This document shows, piece by piece, positions 33,629-43,655 of a stretch of DNA of 64,000 bases. The notes under the pieces are model-generated. The model ran no database searches and was not told the DNA's origin. It worked only from the letters and a program-made list of their open reading frames with translations. This DNA comes from Butyrivibrio sp. (GTDB lineage: Bacteria; Bacillota; Clostridia; Lachnospirales; Lachnospiraceae). The stretch lies in contig SVGB01000009.1 of the NCBI GenBank assembly GCA_015056565.1, positions 7,859 through 71,858 of the forward strand, given 5' to 3'. The position numbers and the translations under genes were made by a program. The stretch's first letter is position 1; each line of letters starts with the position of its first letter.

Positions 33629-34648
33629 ATGGCAAAAAGCGTAAGATTAAGGGATATTGCAGAGCGTGTTGGCGTAAGTACGGTTACAGTATCAAAGGCT
33701 CTTTCTGGTCAAAAGGGAATGAGCGATGCTCTCAGAGAGAAGATCCACTCCCTGGCAAGTGAGATGGGCTATGTTCCACCAATATCTCGTAAGACTGACA
33801 GCTCAAAGCAGAGCTATACTATTGGCGTTGTTATTGCTGAACAGTATATGAGCGAATTCAGTGGCTTTTACAATAAGCTCCACCAGCAGGTTTCTCAGCT
33901 GGCTATGGATAGGGGCTGCTTTACCATGCTTGAAGTTGTTTCAGATAGGGCTCAGGAAAACAGACAGGTGCCAAGGATTGTTTTGGACAAGAAGGTTGAA
34001 GGCATTCTGGTCATAGGAAGGCTCCGGGAAGAGTACCTTAGTGAGATCAAAAATCAGAGCGGTATACCAATGGTTTACCTGAATTTCTGCAACCACACAG
34101 GAGATGAGGATGCAGTAATAGCTGATAGTTACAATGGCTCATATTGTCTTACCAATTATCTGTTTGAAAAGGGACATAAAAAGATTGCTTTTGTAGGAAC
34201 TGTTATGGCTTCTGGCGCCATTACCGACAGATATTTTGGTTATAGAAAATCACTTTTAGAGCATGGAGTGGAATTCAGACAGGACTGGGTTATAGATGAC
34301 AGAGATACTGATAATGGTCCTATAGATTCTATAAAATTCTTTAAACTTCCTGATGAGATGCCGACAGCATTTGTGTGCAACTGCGATCTTACAGCCAGTG
34401 TTATGATCAAGAAACTCCTTGATAAAGGCTATAAGGTTCCGGAGAATATCTCGGTTGTTGGCTTTGACAATTTTGTTTATCCTGGAATGTGTGATATTAA
34501 GATCACAACCTATGGTATAGATACCTACGAGATGTGCAGAAATGCAGTCCTTAACCTGATCCGCAAGATTAGCAGAGAACGCTATCGCCAGGGAATTATG
34601 ATCCTGGTAGGACACCTTATTGAGGGTGAGAGCGTAAAAGCAATCTAG
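33629..34648 (+). CDS. LacI/GalR-family transcription regulator
   Basis: About 339 residues. An N-terminal helix-turn-helix (VRLRDIAERVGVSTVTVSKALSG, split as LRDIAERVGVSTVTVSKAL) and hinge are followed by a periplasmic-binding-protein-like sugar-sensing domain. It starts at ATG 33629 behind AGAGAGG. TATAAT at 33562-33567 is a likely -10. No sugar operon is adjacent, so the target is unknown. The last 32 bases overlap the convergent LytTR gene. Confidence 0.92.
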   Translation: MAKSVRLRDIAERVGVSTVTVSKALSGQKGMSDALREKIHSLASEMGYVPPISRKTDSSKQSYTIGVVIAEQYMSEFSGFYNKLHQQVSQLAMDRGCFTMLEVVSDRAQENRQVPRIVLDKKVEGILVIGRLREEYLSEIKNQSGIPMVYLNFCNHTGDEDAVIADSYNGSYCLTNYLFEKGHKKIAFVGTVMASGAITDRYFGYRKSLLEHGVEFRQDWVIDDRDTDNGPIDSIKFFKLPDEMPTAFVCNCDLTASVMIKKLLDKGYKVPENISVVGFDNFVYPGMCDIKITTYGIDTYEMCRNAVLNLIRKISRERYRQGIMILVGHLIEGESVKAI

Positions 34649-35357
34649 TCTGCTCAATTGAATTTCTATAAGTAAAAGAGACTTTCAAGGTGACGTTATT
34701 ATCAAGAGTAACTTTGCCAAAGGAAGTCTTTTTTATATGGTTTACATTTACTATTCCGTAGTCATTGACAGGGCACATCTGTGGGAAGTCCACACACTGG
34801 TCATAGAAATTAACAATATCCTCAATTATTGAAATCTTGCGATCTTCCGTAAGATAAACGTCAAGTTCGGATTTTGAAGTCTGGGTTCTGGTGACACAGA
34901 TTATGTCGTCGCCCCTTGCATAGATAGTCTCCTTTTGACCTCTGAGTTCTATTGTGGGGATGACTACACCTGTTTTTTCCTTGATGGTATCCACCATGGC
35001 TGTAAGTTCAGATACCTTAAGGGGCTTATCCAGATAGTAGATGTTGGTGTTTGTAATGCCGGCCTCTTTGGCCAGCTCCTTGTAGTTTATAGTAGAAGAG
35101 CACATGATTATGGGACGGACTATTCCTACTGACAAAAGTTTTTTTAACACTTCAAAGCCATTGCAGGCTTCGTCAGTCATATCAATAAAAAGTCCGTGGT
35201 ACATCTGCGGGCGCTGCATAAAAGCTTCTACATTGCCATAGGAATCAATGTAGATGCGCTCACCAGTTTCTTTGAAGATACGGTCGGACTGTCGGCCAAG
35301 AAGCCTCTCAGTCTGCTTTCTATCGGCAATATTGTCATCACAAACTGCTAAATGCAT
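34617..35357 (-). CDS. LytTR-family response regulator
   Basis: 246 residues. Receiver domain with DD (7-8) and phospho-acceptor Asp59 in LFIDM; the Lys is in YLDKPLK. A LytTR DNA-binding domain occupies about 140-240. No histidine kinase is adjacent. It follows argG and DUF1294 on the same strand. Confidence 0.88.
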   Translation of the reverse strand: MHLAVCDDNIADRKQTERLLGRQSDRIFKETGERIYIDSYGNVEAFMQRPQMYHGLFIDMTDEACNGFEVLKKLLSVGIVRPIIMCSSTINYKELAKEAGITNTNIYYLDKPLKVSELTAMVDTIKEKTGVVIPTIELRGQKETIYARGDDIICVTRTQTSKSELDVYLTEDRKISIIEDIVNFYDQCVDFPQMCPVNDYGIVNVNHIKKTSFGKVTLDNNVTLKVSFTYRNSIEQTRLLLRSHPQ

Positions 35358-35370
35358 AAATGTCTCCCTT

Positions 35371-35664
35371 TTACATGAACTTGAATTCTAAAGGACTAAA
35401 GTGGAGCAGCACAGCGGCAAGAAGCTGCAGGATCAGGATAAGTGGCATTCCGAATTTGAAGTACCAGTGTTTGGTCTTATGATGGAAAATTCTCATGCCA
35501 AGTATGGATCCTAAACTGCCGCCAATAAGAGCAATAGCAAAAAGGGTTGCCTCAGGGATACGAAAAGCGCTGCGCTGAGCCCTTTTCTTATCAATTCCCA
35601 TTGAGGCAAACCCTATGATATTCATTACTATTAAAAATCCTGCAAGATAGAAGATGGATTTCAT
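35371..35664 (-). CDS. DUF1294 small membrane protein
   Basis: 97 residues with three hydrophobic segments and the DUF1294 pattern GIDKKRAQRSAFRIPEATL, GGSLGSILGMRIFHHKTKHWYF (in two halves around residue 50). Function unknown. It begins 3 bases after the argG stop. Confidence 0.88.
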   Translation of the reverse strand: MKSIFYLAGFLIVMNIIGFASMGIDKKRAQRSAFRIPEATLFAIALIGGSLGSILGMRIFHHKTKHWYFKFGMPLILILQLLAAVLLHFSPLEFKFM

Positions 35665-35667
35665 CTA

Positions 35668-36891
35668 TTATTTGTTTTTGGCTACTTCCTGCATCTTCAT
35701 TGCACGAACTTTTGATGAAAGACCAAACAGATTGATGAAGCCTTCAGCATCATGGTGGTCATAGAGATCTCCGGTCTTGAAAGAAGCAATGCTCTCATTG
35801 TAGAGAGAATATGGAGACTTGGTACCAGCCTTGATGATATTGCCCTTGTAAAGCTTGAAGGTTACTTCACCGGTAACATATTTCTGAGTGGACTCGATAA
35901 ATGCCTGCTCGGCTTCACGAAGAGGAGTGAACCATTTCCCTTCATAAACTAGATCTGCAAACTTGTTGCCCATATCCTTCTTCATTGTATAGGTATCGCG
36001 GTCCAAAATCAACTCTTCAAGCTGCTGATGTGCCTCGTAGAGAATGGTTCCGCCAGGTGTCTCATAGACGCCACGGGATTTCATTCCAACCACACGGTTT
36101 TCTACGATATCTACGATACCGATTCCGTTTTCACCACCAAGCTTGTTGAGGGTACGGATGATATCAGAAACCTTCATTTCTTTTCCATTTACAGACTTTG
36201 GAACACCACCTTCAAATGTCATTGTAACAGTGGTTGGTGTATCAGGAGCATCTTCTGGTGTCTTCCCAAGAACAAGCAGGTGCTTGTAGTTAGGCTCAAG
36301 GGATGGATCCTCAAGCTCAAGTCCCTCGTGAGAGATATGCCAGAGATTCCTGTCGCGGCTATAGCTTGAATCTGCTGAGAATGGAAGGTTGATGCCGTGC
36401 TGTCTGCAATACTCGATCTCAGACTCACGGGAATCCATTGTCCACTTGTCATTTCTCCATGCAGCGATGATCTTGATATCAGGAGCAAGTGCTTTGATTC
36501 CAAGTTCGAAACGGATCTGGTCGTTACCCTTACCTGTAGCACCGTGGCAGATTGCTACAGCGTCTTCTTTTCTTGCAATCTCAACAAGCTTCTTGGCGAT
36601 AAGTGGACGAGCCATTGAAGTTCCAAGCAGATACTTGTTCTCGTAAACAGCGTGAGCCATTACGCAGGGAACAATGTATTCGTCGCAGAACTCATCAACA
36701 ACATCCAGGATGTAGAGCTTGCTGGCACCGCAGCTTATTGCTCTTTCGTTAAGACCATCAAGCTCTTCTTCCTGTCCACAGTCGATGCAGACGCAAACAA
36801 CTTCATAATCGAAGTTTTCTTTGAGCCATGGAATGATAGCAGTAGTATCAAGTCCACCAGAGTACGCAAGGATTACTTTTTCTTTAGCCAT
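35668..36891 (-). CDS. argG: Argininosuccinate synthase
   Basis: 407 residues. It condenses citrulline and aspartate with ATP. The P-loop-like PP motif AYSGGLDTTA (9-18) and the conserved ATGKGNDQIRFE and SRDRNLWHISHEG segments are clear. Its promoter faces the argC promoter across a shared operator. argH is not in the window. Confidence 0.97.
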   Translation of the reverse strand: MAKEKVILAYSGGLDTTAIIPWLKENFDYEVVCVCIDCGQEEELDGLNERAISCGASKLYILDVVDEFCDEYIVPCVMAHAVYENKYLLGTSMARPLIAKKLVEIARKEDAVAICHGATGKGNDQIRFELGIKALAPDIKIIAAWRNDKWTMDSRESEIEYCRQHGINLPFSADSSYSRDRNLWHISHEGLELEDPSLEPNYKHLLVLGKTPEDAPDTPTTVTMTFEGGVPKSVNGKEMKVSDIIRTLNKLGGENGIGIVDIVENRVVGMKSRGVYETPGGTILYEAHQQLEELILDRDTYTMKKDMGNKFADLVYEGKWFTPLREAEQAFIESTQKYVTGEVTFKLYKGNIIKAGTKSPYSLYNESIASFKTGDLYDHHDAEGFINLFGLSSKVRAMKMQEVAKNK

Positions 36892-36997
36892 GTTTAGGTT
36901 CCTCTTCTTTCTTTTATAAATTGATTTTTAATAAATGAATTATGGTATACTTTTGTTTGTGGCAGATTAAAATACATCAATCGCCGCTCTGAAAGAT

Positions 36998-37116
36998 AAT
37001 ATAAACCCAAAATGTATAAAATGCAATAGAAATTTGCATAAATATTTAAAAAGTGATAATTATATGCATAAATATTTATGATTTCTATTGCAATATTCAT
37101 TTTTTGGACTTATACT
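36998..37116. promoter_or_regulatory. Divergent argG / argC promoters with symmetric ArgR-like operator
   Basis: Minus promoter: TTGCAT (37026-37021), 17 bases, TATATT (37003-36998). Plus promoter: TTGCAA (37088-37093), 17 bases, TATACT (37111-37116). Both -35 boxes sit in a 12-bp inverted repeat, TGCAATAGAAAT (37022-37033) and ATTTCTATTGCA (37081-37092). Between them are two direct copies of TGCATAAATATTTA (37035-37048 and 37065-37078), very like ArgR boxes. Confidence 0.8.
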
Positions 37117-37152
37117 GAAACAAGTTATTAGTTCGAAAGAAGGGCAGAAAGT

Positions 37153-38205
37153 ATGATAAAGGTTGGAATTATTGGTTCTACAGGTTACGCAGGAGCCGAG
37201 ATAGTAAGGCTTATTCAGGGTCATCCAGAGGCTGAGGTCGTTTGGTATGGATCCAGAAGTTACATTGATGAAAATTACAGTAGTATATATGGAAATCTTT
37301 TTGAACTTGTAGATGCACAATGTATGGATGACAACATGGACGAGCTTTCCAAAAAGGCAGATGTGATATTTACAGCAACACCTCAGGGGCTCTGCGCATC
37401 ACTTGTCAATGAAGATATCTTAAAAAACACCAAGATCATTGATCTTTCAGCTGATTTCAGATTAAAGGATGTTTCTGTTTACGAAAAGTGGTACAAGATC
37501 GAGCACAAAGCTCCACAGTATATTGAGGAAGCGGTTTACGGCCTTTGTGAGATAAACAGGGATAAGATAAAGAATGCCAGGATCGTAGCAAATCCAGGCT
37601 GCTATACAACCTGCTCGATCCTTACAGCTTATCCACTTATTAAAGAAGGACTCATTGATCCGGATACACTTATTGTAGATGCGCTTTCCGGAGTTTCAGG
37701 GGCTGGAAGAGGAGCAAAGGTTGCAAATCTTTACTGTGAAGTCAATGAGTCAGCCAAGCCCTACGGAGTAGCAAACCACAGACATACTCCTGAAATAGAG
37801 GAGCAGCTTTCTTATGCAGCTGGAAAAGAGATGGTCATAAACTTCACACCTCATCTCGTTCCAATGAACAGAGGAATCCTTGCTACTGAGTATGCATCTC
37901 TCAATGTAAAGAACGGTTCTCTCCCTTCAAAGGATGACATAAGAGCTGCCTATGAAAAGTACTACAAGAATGAGAAATTCATAAGACTCCTTCCAGATGG
38001 TGTATATCCTGAGACCAGATGGGTAGAAGGAAGTAACTATGTTGATATCGGATTCAAGATTGATGAAAGAACAAAAAGAGTCATTATGATGGGCACCATC
38101 GACAATCTTGTAAAAGGTGCTGCAGGTCAGGCGGTTCAGAATATGAACATCTTATTTGGCCTTGACGAAATGACAGGACTTTCACTGGTTCCACTTTTCC
38201 CGTGA
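37153..38205 (+). CDS. argC: N-acetyl-gamma-glutamyl-phosphate reductase
   Basis: 350 residues. NADPH-binding GSTGYAGAEIVRL (8-20) and catalytic cysteine in VANPGCYTTCSIL. It is the first gene of argC-GNAT-argJ-argB-argD. Confidence 0.97.
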   Translation: MIKVGIIGSTGYAGAEIVRLIQGHPEAEVVWYGSRSYIDENYSSIYGNLFELVDAQCMDDNMDELSKKADVIFTATPQGLCASLVNEDILKNTKIIDLSADFRLKDVSVYEKWYKIEHKAPQYIEEAVYGLCEINRDKIKNARIVANPGCYTTCSILTAYPLIKEGLIDPDTLIVDALSGVSGAGRGAKVANLYCEVNESAKPYGVANHRHTPEIEEQLSYAAGKEMVINFTPHLVPMNRGILATEYASLNVKNGSLPSKDDIRAAYEKYYKNEKFIRLLPDGVYPETRWVEGSNYVDIGFKIDERTKRVIMMGTIDNLVKGAAGQAVQNMNILFGLDEMTGLSLVPLFP

Positions 38206-38242
38206 TCAGGGAAATGATCTTATTATATGAAGAGGATTAGCT

Positions 38243-38686
38243 ATGGTTCGGGTAATGACATGTGAAGACTATGATGAAGTATATAAACTATGGATGTCCA
38301 TCCATGGATTTGGCATCAGGTCTATGGACGATTCGAGAGAGGGAATCGAGAGATTTTTAAAGAGAAATCCAACCACAAGTGCTGTCTACGAGCAGGATGG
38401 AAAAATAGTAGGTGCTATTTTATGTGGTCATGATGGCAGAAGAGCCTGCCTGTATCATGTATGCGTAAGCGAAGAGTACAGAATGCATGGCATAGGCAAG
38501 AAAATGGTGAATTTTTGCTGTGAACAGCTCAAAAAAGAGCATATCAATAAGGTATGTCTCAACGCCTTTATCACGAACACTGTAGGTAACAAGTTCTGGC
38601 AAAAAATGGGCTGGACCCTCAGAGATGATATGAATTATTACGATTACGTACTAAATACTGAAAATCTGACAATATTTAACAAATGA
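38243..38686 (+). CDS. GNAT acetyltransferase inside the arginine operon
   Basis: 147 residues with acetyl-CoA loop motif VSEEYRMHGIGKKMV (about 74-88) and the later FWQKMGW segment. It sits between argC and argJ and overlaps the long argJ frame, so it is cotranscribed. It could be a short N-acetylglutamate synthase that primes the cycle. Chance insertion of an unrelated acetyltransferase is possible. Confidence 0.85.
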   Translation: MVRVMTCEDYDEVYKLWMSIHGFGIRSMDDSREGIERFLKRNPTTSAVYEQDGKIVGAILCGHDGRRACLYHVCVSEEYRMHGIGKKMVNFCCEQLKKEHINKVCLNAFITNTVGNKFWQKMGWTLRDDMNYYDYVLNTENLTIFNK

Positions 38687-38709
38687 TCCTAAATAAACAG
38701 GAGGCATAC

Positions 38710-39933
38710 ATGAAGATCATAGAAGGTGGCGTTACATCTGCAAAAGGCTTTGAAGCTGCTTGCTGCGAAGCTGGTATCAAATATAAGGACAGGACAGATA
38801 TGGCCCTGGTCTTTTCAAAAAAGCCCTGCGTATCAGCAGGAACCTTTACATCAAATGTTGTTAAGGCTGCATGTGTACAGTGGGATCAGAAAATAGTTGC
38901 TTCTAATGAGCCTATTCATGCAGTTGTAGTAAATTCTGGAATTGCCAATGCCTGCACAGGAAAAGAAGGTTTTGATGCCTGTGAGAAGACTGCGAAGGCT
39001 GTTGAAAAAACTTTAAACGTCCCATATTCATCAGTTGCTGTAGCATCTACTGGTGTTATAGGAATGCAGCTTCCAGTTGAAAAGCTTACAGCTGGAGTTG
39101 AAAAAATGAGCACTTTACTTGATAGCAGCATCCAGGCAGGAACAGCTGCCTCCAAGGCTATCATGACTACAGATACAGTTAACAAGGAGGTTGCAGTTAC
39201 CTTTGAAGCTGGCGGGGCTACAGTCACTCTTGGAGGAATGAGCAAGGGCTCAGGAATGATCCATCCCAATATGTGTACTATGCTCGCTTTCCTTACAACA
39301 GATCTTGCTATAAGTAAATCTCTTTTGCAGGAAGCTGTTTCTGAGGTGGTTAAGGACTCTTTTAACATGATAACTGTTGACGGAGATACCTCCACCAATG
39401 ACACACTTCTTGTTATGGCTAATGGAGAGGCTCTTAATAAAAAGATCACAGAAAAGGGACAGGACTATGAAAGCTTTAAAGAAGCTCTTTTCTATGTATG
39501 CACCTTTCTTGCCAAGAAAATGGCGGCAGACGGAGAGGGCGCAAGTAAGCTCTTTGAAGCCAAAGTGGTAAATGCCAAGTCAAAAGAGGATGCAAGAATC
39601 CTTTCAAGAGCTATTGTTGGATCGAATCTTTCCAAGGCAGCTATTTTTGGATGCGATGCCAACTTTGGAAGATTCCTTTGTGCAATGGGATATTCCGGAT
39701 CAGATTTTGACCAGAACGATGTTGAACTGTTCTTTGAAAGTGCAAATGGAAGACTACAGGTCTTTGACAAGGGAACACCTATTGTATTTGATGAGGATAA
39801 GGCGCTTGAGATCATGAAGGCTGATGCAGTCACAGTATTTGTGGACATGCACGAAGGAACAGATGAGGCTACAGCCTGGGGATGTGACCTTACTTATGAC
39901 TATGTAAAGATAAATGCAGATTACAGGAGCTAA
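38710..39933 (+). CDS. argJ: Bifunctional glutamate N-acetyltransferase / amino-acid N-acetyltransferase
   Basis: About 407 residues. It transfers acetyl from acetylornithine to glutamate and can use acetyl-CoA. The self-cleavage region [16 protein letters not shown] contains the nucleophilic Thr; Cys precedes it where Ala is commonest. ATG at 38710 follows CAGGAGG by 6 bases, so the longer frame from 38683 is rejected. Confidence 0.95.
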   Translation: MKIIEGGVTSAKGFEAACCEAGIKYKDRTDMALVFSKKPCVSAGTFTSNVVKAACVQWDQKIVASNEPIHAVVVNSGIANACTGKEGFDACEKTAKAVEKTLNVPYSSVAVASTGVIGMQLPVEKLTAGVEKMSTLLDSSIQAGTAASKAIMTTDTVNKEVAVTFEAGGATVTLGGMSKGSGMIHPNMCTMLAFLTTDLAISKSLLQEAVSEVVKDSFNMITVDGDTSTNDTLLVMANGEALNKKITEKGQDYESFKEALFYVCTFLAKKMAADGEGASKLFEAKVVNAKSKEDARILSRAIVGSNLSKAAIFGCDANFGRFLCAMGYSGSDFDQNDVELFFESANGRLQVFDKGTPIVFDEDKALEIMKADAVTVFVDMHEGTDEATAWGCDLTYDYVKINADYRS

Positions 39934-39943
39934 GGAGACTATC

Positions 39944-40843
39944 ATGGACAAGGATATGCAGGATGTACTTAAAAAGGCTGAAGTATTAGTAGAGGCTCTG
40001 CCTTATATTCAGAAGTTTAACAGAAAGATAATTGTTGTTAAGTATGGCGGAAGCGCTATGAGCAATCAGGAACTTCAAAAGAATGTGATAACAGATGTTA
40101 CTCTTTTGAAACTTGTCGGTTTTAAGCCAATTATCGTTCATGGCGGCGGAAAGGCAATAAGCTCTTGGGTTTCTAAGGTCGGAAAAGAGGCTGAGTTTGT
40201 AAATGGCCTTAGAGTTACTGACTCAGAGACTATGGAAATTGCTGAGATGGTACTTGGAAGAGTCAATAAGCAGCTTGTTACCATGGTTCAGGAGCTTGGC
40301 GTAAAGGCTATAGGTATCAGCGGCAAGGACAGCGGACTACTTCATGTCACCAAGAAACTGTCCGGAGGACAGGATATAGGCTATGTTGGTGAGGTCGACA
40401 GAGTTGATCCCAAGGTTTTATATGACCTTTTGGATAACGACTATCTTCCGATCATTGCTCCAATTGGACTTGATGATAAGTTTGACACATATAATATCAA
40501 TGCAGACGACGCTGCATGCGCAATTGCAAAGGCTGTTGGCGCTGACAAGCTTGCATTCCTTACTGATATAGAGGGTGTTTACAAGGATATCAAGGATCCA
40601 TCCACATTTATCTCAAGACTTACCTGCTCAGAGGCAGATGCTCTTATTTCAAGCGGCAATATTGGCGGTGGAATGCTTCCTAAGCTTGCAAATTGTACAG
40701 ATGCTGTAAGAGGCGGTGTTAACAGAGTCCACATCCTTGATGGCAGGATTGCTCATTGCCTGCTTCTTGAGATCTTTACAAACAAAGGTATTGGAACAAT
40801 GTTCATGGCTGACAATGATGACCTGGCAAGTGCCGGGGCTTAA
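39944..40843 (+). CDS. argB: Acetylglutamate kinase
   Basis: About 299 residues of the amino-acid kinase family: [15 protein letters not shown], and [10 protein letters not shown] near the C-terminus. The last is part of the region bearing arginine-feedback features in the longer form. ATG at 39944 follows AAGGAG; the frame from 39914 is not used. Confidence 0.96.
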   Translation: MDKDMQDVLKKAEVLVEALPYIQKFNRKIIVVKYGGSAMSNQELQKNVITDVTLLKLVGFKPIIVHGGGKAISSWVSKVGKEAEFVNGLRVTDSETMEIAEMVLGRVNKQLVTMVQELGVKAIGISGKDSGLLHVTKKLSGGQDIGYVGEVDRVDPKVLYDLLDNDYLPIIAPIGLDDKFDTYNINADDAACAIAKAVGADKLAFLTDIEGVYKDIKDPSTFISRLTCSEADALISSGNIGGGMLPKLANCTDAVRGGVNRVHILDGRIAHCLLLEIFTNKGIGTMFMADNDDLASAGA

Positions 40844-40858
40844 GAGGAGATTACTGTA

Positions 40859-42058
40859 ATGAGTGAAATGATGCAGAACTATATTGATGAAGCAGAAAAG
40901 GATCTTTTGCACACATATAACAGATACCAGATTGTTTTAGACCACGGCGATGGGGTGTATCTTTATGATATCGATGGAAAAAAGTATCTTGATTTTGTGT
41001 CAGGTATCGCTGTTTTTGCACTTGGATACAATAACAAGAGTTATAATGACGCTCTAAAGGATCAGATAGATAAGCTCCTTCATACATCAAATTACTACTA
41101 CAATGTTCCTGCAATAGAGGCTGCCAGGAAGATCAAGGAAGCTTCAGGAATGGACAGGGTGTTCTTTACAAACAGTGGAGCAGAGGCTGTTGAAGGCGCA
41201 TTAAAGGCCGCAAGGAAGTACGCCTTTTTGAAGGATGGAAAAACTGACCACGAGATAATAGCCATGAATCACTCCTTCCATGGAAGGACCTTCGGCGCAC
41301 TTTCTGTAACTGGTAATCCACATTACAGGGAAGCTTTTGAGCCAATGATAGGCAATATAAAGTTTGCAGATCTTAATGATTTTGACAGCGTACTAAACTG
41401 TGTGAATGATAAGACATGTGCCATCATCATGGAGACAGTACAGGGTGAGGGCGGAATTCATCCCGCTACCGACGATTTCCTTAAGAAAGTAAGAAAGCTC
41501 TGCGATGAGAAGGATATTTTGCTTATCCTTGATGAGATACAGTGCGGAATGGGCAGATGCGGCTATATGTATGCATGGCAGAAATATGGCGTTAAGCCGG
41601 ATATCATGACCACCGCCAAGGCTCTTGGATGCGGCGTTCCTGTAGGAGCATTTCTTTTGACAGAAAAAGTTGGTAAAGCTTCTCTGGTTGCAGGCGACCA
41701 TGGAACTACTTATGGAGGAAATCCCTTTGCCTGTGCTGCGGTTTCCAAAGTTCTTGATTTATTCAAAGAGGACAATATAATAGATAATGTGAATCAGGTG
41801 GCTCCATATTTGGAGAAGCGACTTGACGAGCTTAAGGACAAATATGAATTTATCGTAGACAGACGTGGTATGGGATTTATGCAGGGTCTTGTTTTTGACA
41901 GACCTGTTTCTGACGTGATCAGTAAAGCACTTGAAAAAGGACTTATCCTTATTAACGCAGGCTCTGATATAATAAGATTTGTTCCACCGCTTGTAATTAC
42001 TAAGGAGAATGTTGATGACATGATATCCATACTGGATTCATGTTTGGAGTCTTTATGA
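40859..42058 (+). CDS. argD: Acetylornithine aminotransferase
   Basis: 399 residues. PLP fold-type I: NSGAEAVEGALK, HSFHGRTFGALSVTG, LDEIQCGMGR and the PLP lysine in TTAKALGCG. It ends in an ATGA overlap with the next gene. Confidence 0.95.
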   Translation: MSEMMQNYIDEAEKDLLHTYNRYQIVLDHGDGVYLYDIDGKKYLDFVSGIAVFALGYNNKSYNDALKDQIDKLLHTSNYYYNVPAIEAARKIKEASGMDRVFFTNSGAEAVEGALKAARKYAFLKDGKTDHEIIAMNHSFHGRTFGALSVTGNPHYREAFEPMIGNIKFADLNDFDSVLNCVNDKTCAIIMETVQGEGGIHPATDDFLKKVRKLCDEKDILLILDEIQCGMGRCGYMYAWQKYGVKPDIMTTAKALGCGVPVGAFLLTEKVGKASLVAGDHGTTYGGNPFACAAVSKVLDLFKEDNIIDNVNQVAPYLEKRLDELKDKYEFIVDRRGMGFMQGLVFDRPVSDVISKALEKGLILINAGSDIIRFVPPLVITKENVDDMISILDSCLESL

Positions 42059-43584
42059 AACTTCGTGTTCGTATCATTTCTATAATTTTTGTTGCACTGG
42101 CTCTGGCGGGCACCTATGTATATGCCCGCTCAGACAGGAGCATTTTTGAGGATTACTCTTTCTTTTCCCGCAATAAGACTACAATAAGACTGTGGTATAC
42201 AGATGATTCTTTGACGCCTTACCTTCAGAGCAAGGCGGTAGCTTATTCTGAGTTAAACAGCAAGGTTCGAATCGAGCCTGTGCTTGTTTCTGGCCTTGAA
42301 TACCTGGAGGCAGTTGGCAAGGCTTCTGTAAACGAAGATAATTTCCCGGATTTATATATAATAACAAACGATTCTCTTGAAAAGGCTTATCTTGCTGGCC
42401 TTGCCAAGGATATAGAAGATGATGGATTCTTGCTAAAAGGTGATTTTCCTGCTGCGGCACTTAACTCTGTGACCTACAAGGATAAAAAAGTTGCCTATCC
42501 ATTTTATTTTGAAACCAGTACGCTGATCTACAATAAGACCTATCTCGAGAACATGGCTACAGAGAATCTTCAGTCAGAGATAGATATCAAGGAGGGCGAG
42601 GCTGCTCAGGCAGAAATAGATGCTGCTGAGAATGCAGAGTCTTCTGAAAATGAAGAATCTTCAGAGAATGAGGAAATATCTGAAGAAGAGGCTATGGAAG
42701 AAGATACAAGCTCAGAGATCACCCAGGGAATGATCGATGAGGCGGTGGCAGAGAGTCTTCCTCTTAATATTTCTGATATCCTTAAATTTGCTGAGAATTA
42801 CAACGCACCTGAGCAGGTCGAGGCTGTCTTTGAGTGGGATGTAACAGACATCTTCTACAATTATTTCTTTGTAGGCAACTACATGAATGTTGGCGGAGCT
42901 GCTGGCGACAACCTTGAACTTTTTGATATTTACAATACTGATACCATAAGCTGCATGAAGATCTATCAGCAGCTCAATCAGTTCTTTGCCATAGATCCCA
43001 AGCAGATCGACTATGACACTGTTGTTCAGGAATTCATTGATGGTAAGGTGGTATTTACAATAGCAACCACAGACATCATGAAAAAGATCGAGGATGCCAA
43101 GGCTTCAGGAGAATGTAACTTTGAATTTGAGGTTGCAGATATGCCAGGACTTACTGACGACTTTGGCTCAAGAACAATGTCTGTTACTGAGTGCCTTGTG
43201 GTAAATGGATATTCTGAAAACACAAATGAAGCTGAGGATGTTGCAAGGTATCTTTGCGGTGATAATTCCGGAGATATTTATAAGCTCAGTAATAAGCTTG
43301 CAGCTCACGATGGTGTAAACTACGACGACCCAAGGCTCAATACTTTTGTCTCAGTTTATGCTGACTCAGTTCCAATGCCCAAGACTATAGAGACCAGCAA
43401 CCTTTGGATGGAGCTTGAGATTGCATTTACCAATATCTGGAATGGTGCTGACTGTAATTCTACACTTAAGGCAGTCTCTGAGAGCATTAAGACTCAGATC
43501 ACCGGAACAGAGTACACAGAAACTACAATTCCTGATCCTGATGACGAAGCGATCACAGCGGGACTTGTAGAAGATGATGATTAA
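42055..43584 (+). CDS. Extracellular solute-binding-like protein with acidic insert
   Basis: 509 residues. The N-terminal hydrophobic segment (6-24) looks like a signal anchor or signal peptide; there is no lipobox cysteine. The body (IRLWYTDDSLTPYLQ... YEALDLYIITND-like region, then KKVAYPFYFETSTLIYNKTYL) resembles family 1 sugar-binding proteins. An unusual low-complexity Glu/Ser/Ala stretch (about residues 180-230) interrupts it. It is coupled to argD (ATGA), yet no permease or ATPase is adjacent, so an import role is uncertain. Confidence 0.75.
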   Translation: MKLRVRIISIIFVALALAGTYVYARSDRSIFEDYSFFSRNKTTIRLWYTDDSLTPYLQSKAVAYSELNSKVRIEPVLVSGLEYLEAVGKASVNEDNFPDLYIITNDSLEKAYLAGLAKDIEDDGFLLKGDFPAAALNSVTYKDKKVAYPFYFETSTLIYNKTYLENMATENLQSEIDIKEGEAAQAEIDAAENAESSENEESSENEEISEEEAMEEDTSSEITQGMIDEAVAESLPLNISDILKFAENYNAPEQVEAVFEWDVTDIFYNYFFVGNYMNVGGAAGDNLELFDIYNTDTISCMKIYQQLNQFFAIDPKQIDYDTVVQEFIDGKVVFTIATTDIMKKIEDAKASGECNFEFEVADMPGLTDDFGSRTMSVTECLVVNGYSENTNEAEDVARYLCGDNSGDIYKLSNKLAAHDGVNYDDPRLNTFVSVYADSVPMPKTIETSNLWMELEIAFTNIWNGADCNSTLKAVSESIKTQITGTEYTETTIPDPDDEAITAGLVEDDD

Positions 43585-43655
43585 TCATTGAATTATTCTT
43601 TTTAAAATAATAGAATAGATAAGCATGGATGGGGCCCTACGATTTAGGAGGAATC

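Noticed and set aside
38683-38709. Upstream extension of argJ
   Set aside because: CAGGAGG lies inside it and fits ATG 38710.
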